Shown here: positions 1-5,580 of the stretch, piece by piece | Position numbering within the stretch: position 1 is the first letter of the stretch | Layout of the letters: each line of letters starts with the position of its first letter | NCBI GenBank assembly: GCA_020024175.1 | Contig: JAHHUB010000095.1 | Location: forward strand, 1 to 6,539 | Origin: Oscillospiraceae bacterium | GTDB lineage: Bacteria > Bacillota > Clostridia > Oscillospirales > Ruminococcaceae | Reading direction: 5' to 3' | DNA length: 6,539 bases | The notes under the pieces: generated by a model | Told to the model about the DNA's origin: nothing | What the model saw: the letters and a program-made list of their open reading frames with translations, nothing else | The model's database searches: none | Position numbers and translations under genes: made by a program

Positions 1-36
1 GTTTTTTAACATTTATGCACAATTTTAAGCTTATAA

Positions 37-630
37 TTAATTATTAAACAGTATTGCATTTCCTATATGATCTTCATCATCCCAAATTTTAACATCAATG
101 CGTTTCCATAAATCCGTTTTTTCTCTTTCAACCTCAATTAGATATGAAGTGCATGATAATTCTTCGCCTTTTTTATCTTTTAAATATTTACTTATTTTGT
201 TTATTCTTAAAACAGAACATTCTTTTCCGTCTGTAAAAACCTGTATATTTTTTATATTAGGGCATATATCAGATAATCCCTGTTTAAATTTTTCCAAAGC
301 CATGGGTCTAAAATAAATAAGTATTGTTGGCAGTCCGCCTTTTTCAATAAATGCATGCATAGCATATATTTCTAATTCATCAATTTCTGCATCAATTTGT
401 ATTTTTTCACAAACAGGTATATTTTGCCCCCAAAACTCCAGATTTTTTTGAGCATAGTCTTTCACAGCTACGAAAAATGGGTAACTTCTATCCGGAACAT
501 TTAACTCATAATATCCGTTCTCATCTGTTGTGGCTGTATATAGATCATTAAAATTTTCATCTTTTAAATATATATAGGCTCCATCTAAAAATTTTCCGTT
601 TTTATCTTTTACATAGCCAATTAAAACCAT
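37..630 (-). CDS. Uncharacterised protein with N-terminal carboxypeptidase-regulatory-like domain
   Basis: I do not recognise a characterised function. Residues about 2-82 resemble the carboxypeptidase regulatory-like (transthyretin/Ig-like) beta-sandwich: G-x-V-x-D-x-x-G near the start, a 'DGAYIYL' strand, then the diagnostic 'TTDENGYYELNVP' (about 34-46). The C-terminal half (about 85-197) alternates short hydrophobic strands with charged loops and contains 'ILIYFRPM' (103-110), and it ends in an acidic 'WDDEDHIG' loop (183-190). This suggests a second beta-rich domain that I cannot assign. There is no signal peptide, membrane segment or cell-wall anchor, so the protein is probably cytoplasmic, which is unusual because these domains are commonly found on exported proteins. 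The ATG at 630 is preferred over the in-frame ATG at 636: the AAGGGGA ribosome-binding site abuts 636 but lies 7 nt from 630. The gene has its own promoter after the guaB terminator. That it is a real gene is likely; its function is unknown. Confidence 0.85.
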   Translation of the reverse strand: MVLIGYVKDKNGKFLDGAYIYLKDENFNDLYTATTDENGYYELNVPDRSYPFFVAVKDYAQKNLEFWGQNIPVCEKIQIDAEIDELEIYAMHAFIEKGGLPTILIYFRPMALEKFKQGLSDICPNIKNIQVFTDGKECSVLRINKISKYLKDKKGEELSCTSYLIEVEREKTDLWKRIDVKIWDDEDHIGNAILFNN

Positions 631-636
631 AGCCAT

Positions 637-643
637 TCCCCTT
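637..643 (-). promoter_or_regulatory. Shine-Dalgarno that decides the start of the 37-630 gene
   Basis: The minus strand reads AAGGGGA directly before two in-frame ATG codons (GCT between them). The GGGG core is 1 nt from the upstream ATG (636) and 7 nt from the downstream ATG (630). Only the latter spacing is workable, so translation probably starts at 630. Confidence 0.6.
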
Positions 644-660
644 TTGTTTTTGTTAATTAA

Positions 661-689
661 ATCATATCATAATTTAGCAGCAAGTTCAA
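661..689 (-). promoter_or_regulatory. Sigma-A-type promoter for the uncharacterised gene
   Basis: On the minus strand, TTGAAC (684-689) is followed after exactly 17 nt by TATGAT (661-666). A TG sits one base before the -10, giving an extended -10 element (TGATATGAT). Transcription would start near 654, leaving a short leader that holds the Shine-Dalgarno. The promoter lies just beyond the guaB terminator, so this gene is an independent transcription unit. No operator-like palindrome is visible beside it. Confidence 0.75.
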
Positions 690-704
690 CAAACGGCAAA
701 ATAC

Positions 705-738
705 AAAAAGCGTACGGAAAATCGTACGTACGCTTTTT
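705..738 (-). terminator. Intrinsic terminator of guaB
   Basis: This is a perfect 12-bp stem: AAAAAGCGTACG at 705-716 pairs with CGTACGCTTTTT at 727-738 around a 10-nt loop. Read on the minus strand, the GC-containing stem ends in a run of five T, as expected for a Rho-independent terminator 38 nt past the guaB stop codon. The A-run and T-run are symmetric, so it could also stop transcription from the other strand, although no plus-strand gene is nearby. The right side contains CGTACG in two overlapping registers, so an alternative shorter stem is possible. Confidence 0.9.
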
Positions 739-776
739 ATAAAATTATATACTGGGATTTTAAACAAAAATATCTG

Positions 777-2258
777 TTACATTGGGCTTGCAGAGTAGTT
801 AGGAGCTTCCTTGGTAATATAAATATCATGAGGGTGGCTTTCTTTAAGTCCTGCACCTGTAATTCTTACAAATTGAGCCTTCTTGTGGAGGTCATCAATA
901 GTTCTGCATCCACAGTAACCCATACCTGCTCTGATACCACCGATAATCTGGAAAATAGTATCTGCAACAGGACCCTTAAATGGTACACGGCCTTCAACAC
1001 CTTCTGGAACAAGTTTTCTGTTATCCTTGTCTTCCTGGAAGTATCTGTCCTTGCTGCCTTTAGCCATAGCACCCAAGCTTCCCATACCTCTGTATACTTT
1101 AAAGCTTCTGCCTTGATAAATTTCTCTTTCACCTGGAGCTTCTTCACAGCCTGCCAGAAGAGAACCAAGCATAACAAGATTTGCACCTGCTGCCAATGCT
1201 TTAACAACATCACCGGAATATTTGATACCACCATCGGCAATAATCGGAATATTGTATTTTGCTGCAACTTTTGCAGCATCATAGACTGCTGTAATTTGAG
1301 GTACACCTATACCTGCTACAACACGGGTTGTACAAATAGAACCGGGGCCGATACCAACCTTAACACAGTCTGCACCTGCTTTGATAAGATCCTCTGTAGC
1401 TTCTGCTGTAGCAACATTTCCTGCAATAAGAGCAATATCAGGATATTTAGCTTTAATTTTTTTAATACATTCCATAATGCCTGCACTGTGTCCATGTGCT
1501 GAATCAAGAACCAATGCGTCAACTTGTGCTTCAACCAGTGCATTTACTCTATCCATAACATCCTGTGTTACGCCAACTGCTGCTGCACAGAGAAGTCTTC
1601 CGCTTTCATCTCTTGCTGAGTTTGGATATTTAACTGCTTTTTCAATATCTTTAATTGTGATAAGACCCTTGAGCTTACCTTCATCATCTACAATAGGAAG
1701 TTTTTCAATCTTGTGAGCCATAAGGATTTTTTGTGCTTCATCCAAAGATGTGCCAACAGGAGCTGTAATCAATTCTTCCTTAGTCATAACTTCTTTAATT
1801 TTGACATCAAACTTCTGGAGGAATTTCATATCTCTGTTTGTTATAATTCCCACTAATTTGCCGTTTTCACAAATCGGAACACCTGAAATCTTATATTTTC
1901 TCATAAGTTCTTCAGCATCATATACATAATGTTCCGGTGAAAGGAAGAACGGGTTTACAATTACACCATTTTCGGAACGCTTTACCTTATCCACTTCATC
2001 TGCCTGTTCTTCAATGGACATATTTTTGTGAATTACACCGATACCACCTTCTCTTGCAATGGCTATTGCCATAGGTGCAGTTGTAACAGTATCCATAGCT
2101 GCTGTTATAATGGGTGTGTTAAGTTTAATGTTTCTTGCCAAAATTGTTGAAAAGTCTGCATCTTTAGGCAAAATATCGGATTTACCAGGAATGAGCAGAA
2201 CATCATCAAATGTAAGACCTTCTTTTACAAATTTTTCGTTGTTTTCTAAACTAAGCAT
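777..2258 (-). CDS. guaB: Inosine-5'-monophosphate dehydrogenase
   Basis: This cytosolic enzyme oxidises IMP to XMP with NAD+, the committed step of guanine nucleotide synthesis. The 493-residue length is usual for bacterial IMPDH. The catalytic TIM barrel opens with 'LTFDDVLLIP' (15-24). It is interrupted by a pair of CBS domains (about 105-212) that in this family sense purine nucleotides. It then resumes with the 'GNVAT' strand (280-284) and the catalytic loop 'GIGPGSICTTR' (302-312), with nucleophile Cys309. Phosphate-binding segments are 'ADGGI' (341-345), 'MLGSLLAG' (363-370) and 'YRGMGS' (389-394). The mobile flap carries the Arg405-Tyr406 pair that activates water, followed by 'EGVEGRVP' (419-426). 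All key residues are present. The ATG is fixed by AGGAGG 9 nt upstream. It appears monocistronic, with AT-rich control DNA upstream and a strong terminator downstream. No purine riboswitch-like leader is visible. Confidence 0.98.
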   Translation of the reverse strand: MLSLENNEKFVKEGLTFDDVLLIPGKSDILPKDADFSTILARNIKLNTPIITAAMDTVTTAPMAIAIAREGGIGVIHKNMSIEEQADEVDKVKRSENGVIVNPFFLSPEHYVYDAEELMRKYKISGVPICENGKLVGIITNRDMKFLQKFDVKIKEVMTKEELITAPVGTSLDEAQKILMAHKIEKLPIVDDEGKLKGLITIKDIEKAVKYPNSARDESGRLLCAAAVGVTQDVMDRVNALVEAQVDALVLDSAHGHSAGIMECIKKIKAKYPDIALIAGNVATAEATEDLIKAGADCVKVGIGPGSICTTRVVAGIGVPQITAVYDAAKVAAKYNIPIIADGGIKYSGDVVKALAAGANLVMLGSLLAGCEEAPGEREIYQGRSFKVYRGMGSLGAMAKGSKDRYFQEDKDNRKLVPEGVEGRVPFKGPVADTIFQIIGGIRAGMGYCGCRTIDDLHKKAQFVRITGAGLKESHPHDIYITKEAPNYSASPM

Positions 2259-2290
2259 TTTTTAATTCCTCCTATTTTTATTTTTTATCT

Positions 2291-2319
2291 ATTTGAACAC
2301 TTATAATCACATAATTCAA
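2291..2319 (-). promoter_or_regulatory. Candidate guaB-proximal promoter
   Basis: The minus strand shows TTGAAT (2314-2319), 17 nt, then TCAAAT (2291-2296), placing a start site about 25 nt before the guaB ATG. Each hexamer matches 4 of 6 consensus positions, but the -10 lacks the conserved A at position 2. It is a plausible but weak candidate, and it overlaps the direct repeat at 2301-2330. Confidence 0.3.
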
Positions 2320-2330
2320 TGTTATATCAC
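2301..2330. repeat. Short direct repeat in the guaB control region
   Basis: TTATAATCAC (2301-2310) and GTTATATCAC (2321-2330) are similar decamers with a start-to-start distance of 20 bp, about two helical turns. They straddle the candidate -35 at 2314-2319. This is a possible regulator site, but the DNA is so AT-rich that chance similarity is a real alternative. Confidence 0.25.
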
Positions 2331-2381
2331 TATTTTATTTGCTAATATATTTATATTACTTTCTAGCATTATATATATTTT

Positions 2382-2410
2382 ATTTTATATAATATTGTGA
2401 TTTTTTCTAA
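2382..2410 (-). promoter_or_regulatory. Candidate guaB distal promoter
   Basis: On the minus strand, TTAGAA (2405-2410) precedes TAAAAT (2382-2387) with a 17-nt spacer. The -10 is good (5 of 6) and the -35 is poor. This would give a guaB leader of roughly 115 nt. In such AT-rich sequence many near matches are expected, so this is only a candidate. Confidence 0.25.
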
Positions 2411-2430
2411 AATATATACATATAAATCGA

Positions 2431-2461
2431 CGCATAATATAAGTTAAACTTATATTATGCG
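2431..2461 (-). terminator. Long intergenic hairpin, possible thioesterase terminator
   Basis: The arm at 2431-2445 (starting CGCATAAT) is perfectly complementary to 2447-2461 (ending ATTATGCG). This is a 15-bp inverted repeat around one base, in practice about 13 pairs with a small loop. It lies 21 nt past the thioesterase stop, where a terminator is expected. However, the T5 run (2462-2466) follows the stem on the plus strand. On the minus strand the sequence after the stem is a less convincing TCGATTTAT. It may be a weak or bidirectional terminator, an RNA 3'-end stabiliser, or something else. Confidence 0.5.
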
Positions 2462-2481
2462 TTTTTATTGAATTTTGTGAT

Positions 2482-3231
2482 TTATTCTTTACATTGCTTA
2501 AATGTTATTACAGCATCAAAACATTTAACTTCGCCTTTATCTCCACCTACATAAAAACTGTTTTCAGCAATACGGTCAACTTTTATGTCAAGTTTTTCCC
2601 CTAATACAGCTTCATTTTTATACTGAATAATCACATTATCCACTTCCCTGTGAGCTGCAAATTCTTCAGGAATATAGTCCATTACAATATCGCCATATAC
2701 GCAGTTATTCATATGCTCATTAATATCCAAATCGGAATATCTAACCTGTTTATATCCAACAGGTTTAGCTGTTTCCACAGGTTTAATTCTGGTTTCCAAT
2801 ATTTGACCGCATTTTTGTGAAGTTTCATCTACCGGGAGTTTAAATTTAAATTCCCCGGGACGCAGTATTTTTCTCTCTCTTGGATTTATAATAACCCAAG
2901 ATGTTTGACATTCTGCCAGCATTTCTCCGTTTTCATTAAATACCGCAGTATAACGAAGAAATGAGGCTTTTTGTGTTTTTTGCGGTGTGGTTCTGATTAA
3001 GTATTTTTCACCGTTTACTGGCATTTGGTTTATTTTAATGCCTATTTTGGAAAGTACAAAAACTATTCCTGCAGAATACATTTTAGCATATGTAATTCCC
3101 AGACTGTTTAGCTGATCTGTTCCCGCTTTTTGAAGTACTCTCATAAGAGATGACAATTTCATTCTGTTGTTTAAATCACATTCGTAGTCTTTTACATAGC
3201 TGTCTGAAAAATAAGTAACATTTTTATCCAT
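2482..3231 (-). CDS. Acyl-ACP thioesterase (FatA/FatB-type, double hotdog)
   Basis: The predicted reaction is hydrolysis of acyl-acyl carrier protein to release free fatty acid in the cytosol, ending chain elongation. At 249 residues the protein fits the bacterial members of the plant-type Acyl-ACP thioesterase family, which carry two hotdog folds. The first repeat spans about 5-125, including the helix 'LMRVLQKAGTDQL' (29-41) and 'TSWVIINPRERK' (110-121). The second spans about 155-246 and carries the signature 'YSDLDINEHMNN' (165-176), whose Asp, Asn171 and His173 correspond to the catalytic residues of this family. The ATG is supported by AGGAG 7 nt upstream. There is no signal peptide. 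It is not adjacent to fatty-acid synthesis genes here, so its chain-length preference and physiological role cannot be read from context. No clear sigma-A promoter is visible in the preceding gap, so it may depend partly on read-through from serS. Confidence 0.9.
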   Translation of the reverse strand: MDKNVTYFSDSYVKDYECDLNNRMKLSSLMRVLQKAGTDQLNSLGITYAKMYSAGIVFVLSKIGIKINQMPVNGEKYLIRTTPQKTQKASFLRYTAVFNENGEMLAECQTSWVIINPRERKILRPGEFKFKLPVDETSQKCGQILETRIKPVETAKPVGYKQVRYSDLDINEHMNNCVYGDIVMDYIPEEFAAHREVDNVIIQYKNEAVLGEKLDIKVDRIAENSFYVGGDKGEVKCFDAVITFKQCKE

Positions 3232-3250
3232 AATATTTCTCCTTTGTACT

Positions 3251-3271
3251 ATGGCAGCTTTGGGTTGCCAT
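3251..3271 (-). other. Small hairpin in the thioesterase leader
   Basis: ATGGCA (3251-3256) and TGCCAT (3266-3271) form a 6-bp stem around a 9-nt loop. On the minus strand it ends about 10 nt before the AAAGGAG Shine-Dalgarno of the thioesterase gene. No T-run follows, so it is not a terminator. It could modulate translation or mRNA stability, or be chance. Confidence 0.3.
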
Positions 3272-3393
3272 TTTATTTTACTTGCACAGACCTTTTCTTA
3301 TCCGGTTAATGGAGTTTGCTTTTTTGATACAAATGCTTTTTGAATTTTATCATCTTCTTTACTGTATTTATAATATAAACATAAAACAGGCTA

Positions 3394-3412
3394 AATCAGA
3401 TATAATCTGATT
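3394..3412 (-). terminator. Weak hairpin overlapping the serS stop codon
   Basis: AATCAGA (3394-3400) pairs perfectly with TCTGATT (3406-3412) across a TATAA loop. The stem begins within the serS stop codon. It is AT-rich and is followed on the minus strand by TAGCCTGTTTTATG, without an immediate T-run. It is at best a leaky terminator, so transcription may continue to the thioesterase gene. Confidence 0.3.
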
Positions 3413-4691
3413 ATTTTGCAGGTTTTATTTCGTCAACACCCATATATGGCTTTAACACCTGGGGAACTGTTATTGAGCCATCTCCGTTTTGATAGTTTTC
3501 CAAAATAGCTGCAACAGTTCTTCCTACTGCAAGCCCAGAGCCATTGAGAGTATGTACAAATTTCGCTTTTTCTTTTGGCCCATTTTTAAATCTTATTCCT
3601 GCTCTTCTTGCCTGATAATCTTCAAAGTTGCTGCAGCTGGATATTTCCACATATTTTTCGTAAGAAGGCATCCAAACTTCTATATCATAAGTTTTGGCAC
3701 TGGAAAATCCCAAATCTCCTGCACAAAGTTTAACCACTCTGTAAGGAAGACCTAATTGCTGAAGAAGATATTCTGCATCTGCTGTCAGTTTTTCCAATTC
3801 ATCATAGGAAGTTTCGGGGGTTACAAACTTAACCAGTTCCACTTTGTTAAATTGGTGCTGTCTTATAATACCACGGGTATCTCTGCCCGCACTGCCGGCT
3901 TCCGCTCTGAAACAAGCTGAATAAGCACAGTATTTTTCAGGGAGTTTATTTCCGTCTAAAATTTCTTCTCTATGATAATTTGTTACAGGAACTTCCGCTG
4001 TAGGTATCATATAATAATCAGTGTTTTCGATTTTAAACATATCATCTGCAAATTTCGGAAGTTGTCCGGTTCCTGTCATGGAATCCTTATTTGCCATAAG
4101 GGGTGTGAGCATTTCAGTATATCCTCGGCTTGTATGGGTATTGAGAAAAAAGTTTATAACACTTCTTTCAAGTCTTGCACCAAGTCCTTTGTAAAAGGTA
4201 AATCTCTTTCCTGTTACTTTTACACCTCTTTCAAAATCCAAAATACCCAGATTTGTTCCTATATCCCAATGAGCTTTTGGTTCATAGGGAAATTCCCGTG
4301 GTGTGCCTATTCTTCGTATTTCCGTATTATCTTCATCATCTTTGCCCTCAGGGACAGATTCATGAGGTATGTTTGGTATACTCAGAAGAATAATTTTTTG
4401 TTTTTCCTCCAGCTCGGCAATTTCTCTGTCCAGTACTGAGATTTCATCGGACACAGTTCGTAACTTATCCATTATTTCGGTTACATCTTTACCCTCTTTT
4501 TTATAAGAAGGTATCATCTTGCTGGCTTTGTTTTGTTCAGCTTTCAGATTGTCGGTTTTGGTATTTAAAGCTCGACGCTGTTCATCTATTTGGAGAACTT
4601 CGTCAATCTGTTTGTCCATATTTTTATTTCTTTTTCTGACAGCCGCTTTTACTCTGTCAGGATCATTTCTTACAATCTTAATATCAAGCAT
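3411..4691 (-). CDS. serS: Seryl-tRNA synthetase
   Basis: This class II aminoacyl-tRNA synthetase charges tRNA-Ser (and tRNA-Sec where present) with serine in the cytosol, using ATP. The 426-residue length is typical. Residues 1 to about 105 form the long antiparallel coiled-coil arm that grips the long variable arm of tRNA-Ser ('MLDIKIVRNDPDRV' start, then charged heptads). The catalytic core has the serine-binding 'TAE' (231-233), motif 2 'FRAEAGSAGRDTRG' (261-274) with ATP-binding Arg262, 'SSCSNFEDYQARR' (351-363), and motif 3 'NGSGLAVGR' (383-391) with the invariant Arg391. The gene starts 14 nt after parB. Its Shine-Dalgarno (AAAGGAAG, 4700-4707) overlaps the parB TAA, which indicates co-transcription and probably translational coupling. 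There is no room for a T-box leader, which often precedes serS in Bacillota, so serine-tRNA-responsive control would have to come from elsewhere or be absent. Confidence 0.98.
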   Translation of the reverse strand: MLDIKIVRNDPDRVKAAVRKRNKNMDKQIDEVLQIDEQRRALNTKTDNLKAEQNKASKMIPSYKKEGKDVTEIMDKLRTVSDEISVLDREIAELEEKQKIILLSIPNIPHESVPEGKDDEDNTEIRRIGTPREFPYEPKAHWDIGTNLGILDFERGVKVTGKRFTFYKGLGARLERSVINFFLNTHTSRGYTEMLTPLMANKDSMTGTGQLPKFADDMFKIENTDYYMIPTAEVPVTNYHREEILDGNKLPEKYCAYSACFRAEAGSAGRDTRGIIRQHQFNKVELVKFVTPETSYDELEKLTADAEYLLQQLGLPYRVVKLCAGDLGFSSAKTYDIEVWMPSYEKYVEISSCSNFEDYQARRAGIRFKNGPKEKAKFVHTLNGSGLAVGRTVAAILENYQNGDGSITVPQVLKPYMGVDEIKPAK

Positions 4692-4705
4692 TTTAAAGTC
4701 TTCCT

Positions 4706-5566
4706 TTAATAATTTGTTTTATCTGCAAAAATTTGTGCTATTTTTTCCAATTCTTCCCTTGATGAAAAACTTATTTCAACTGTACCTTTATCTTTGTTGT
4801 GTTTAATTTTAACTTTTTGTGCCAGAGAATTTTCCATAGAAATTTCCACTTCTTTGTAAAAACTTTCTCCCCAGTCATTTTCCCTGATTTTTTCTTTAGG
4901 CTTTTTATCTTTGTTTTGAGCCAGTTTTTCTGTTTCTCTTACGGAAAGACCTTTTTTCTCAATAATATCCGCAGCTTTTTTTATATCTTCTTCATTTTCA
5001 AAGCTGAGAAGAGCTCTGGCATGGCCTGAGGAAATTTTACCTTCCTTAACTGATTCAATAACACTTTCAGGGAGTTTAAGCAATCTTAGAGCATTTGTTA
5101 TTGCCGGGCGTGATTTTCCGACTTTTTTTGAAATTTCATCCTGAGTGTAGCCATGTTCCTCTGTCAATGCTCTATATCCCATAGCTTCTTCAATTATATT
5201 TAGGTTTTCCCTTTGTAAATTTTCTATCAGTGCAAGTTCCATGGCTTCACTGTCGGAAATATCACGAATTATAGCGGGAATTTCCGTAAGACCTGCCATT
5301 CTGGAGGCTCTCCATCTTCTTTCACCTGCTACTATTTCGTATCTCCCATTGGTTGTTTCTCTTACTATAAGAGGCTGCAATACTCCATGCTGTTTTATGG
5401 AATCGGCAAGTTCAGCAATGGGTATTTCATCAAAAGATTTTCGAGGCTGATTTTTATTAGGCTCAATATCTGTCAAAGAGATTTTTGTAACCATATTTTC
5501 GTTTTCACTGTTTTCATCAAATATAGCGTTCAGTCCTCTGCCCAAGCCGCCTTTTTTCATTGCCAC
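4706..5566 (-). CDS. parB: Chromosome-partitioning protein ParB (Spo0J-like)
   Basis: This CTP-dependent DNA clamp loads at parS, spreads along DNA, recruits SMC/condensin and stimulates ParA. Numbering assumes the GTG at 5566 (286 residues). The N-terminal tip 'GLGRGL' (7-12) is the basic peptide that activates the ParA ATPase. The CTP-binding domain carries 'GERRWRA' (81-87, the conserved arginine patch) and 'ENLQREN' (115-121). The parS-reading helix-turn-helix is at about 140-158 ('YTQDEISKKVGKSRPAITN'). A Lys/Glu-rich linker (about 212-232) leads to the C-terminal dimerisation domain. A longer frame opens at GTG 5575, but that codon is inside the ribosome-binding site. GTG 5566 lies at ideal spacing and gives the usual start (M)AMKKGGLGRGL; ATG 5560 (284 residues) is the alternative. 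It follows parA and precedes serS in one operon. Confidence 0.97.
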   Translation of the reverse strand: MAMKKGGLGRGLNAIFDENSENENMVTKISLTDIEPNKNQPRKSFDEIPIAELADSIKQHGVLQPLIVRETTNGRYEIVAGERRWRASRMAGLTEIPAIIRDISDSEAMELALIENLQRENLNIIEEAMGYRALTEEHGYTQDEISKKVGKSRPAITNALRLLKLPESVIESVKEGKISSGHARALLSFENEEDIKKAADIIEKKGLSVRETEKLAQNKDKKPKEKIRENDWGESFYKEVEISMENSLAQKVKIKHNKDKGTVEISFSSREELEKIAQIFADKTNY

Positions 5567-5570
5567 ATTT

Positions 5571-5578
5571 ATCACCTC
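5571..5578 (-). promoter_or_regulatory. Ribosome-binding site that decides the parB start
   Basis: GAGGTGAT on the minus strand is a long match to the 16S anti-Shine-Dalgarno complement and sits just after the parA stop. The GAGG core is 8 nt from GTG 5566 and 14 nt from ATG 5560. The GTG at 5573-5575 lies inside the motif and cannot be its start. Confidence 0.75.
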
Positions 5579-5580
5579 AT

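Noticed and set aside
1..36. TAAGCTTA palindrome just downstream of the uncharacterised gene
   Set aside because: It is only 8 bp with no loop or T-run, so it is not a terminator; the real end of that transcript is probably beyond the window.
828..1502. Long plus-strand open frame (224 codons) opposite guaB
   Set aside because: It is antisense to a certain gene, its translation is rich in Cys, Ser, Asn and Thr without recognisable motifs, and it has no ribosome-binding site; a shadow of guaB codon usage.
2848..2863. Second CCCGGG-containing site in the thioesterase gene, compared with the Noc box
   Set aside because: Only the hexamer core and part of one flank match; the other flank (ACGC) does not, so it is not a credible site.
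3318..3343. Direct repeat TGCTTTTTTGA / TGCTTTTTGA in the serS-thioesterase gap
   Set aside because: It is short, contains a homopolymer run and has no associated structure; likely chance.
3232..3410. Searched for a T-box, tRNA-Ser gene or clear promoter before the thioesterase gene
   Set aside because: No T-box core, tRNA fold or acceptable -35/-10 pair was found; the nearest match (TTAGCC with a TATAAA-like -10) has a poor -35.
3972..4439. Plus-strand open frame of 155 codons opposite serS
   Set aside because: It is wholly antisense to serS and its translation is low-complexity, rich in Phe, Ile, Ser and Cys; a shadow.
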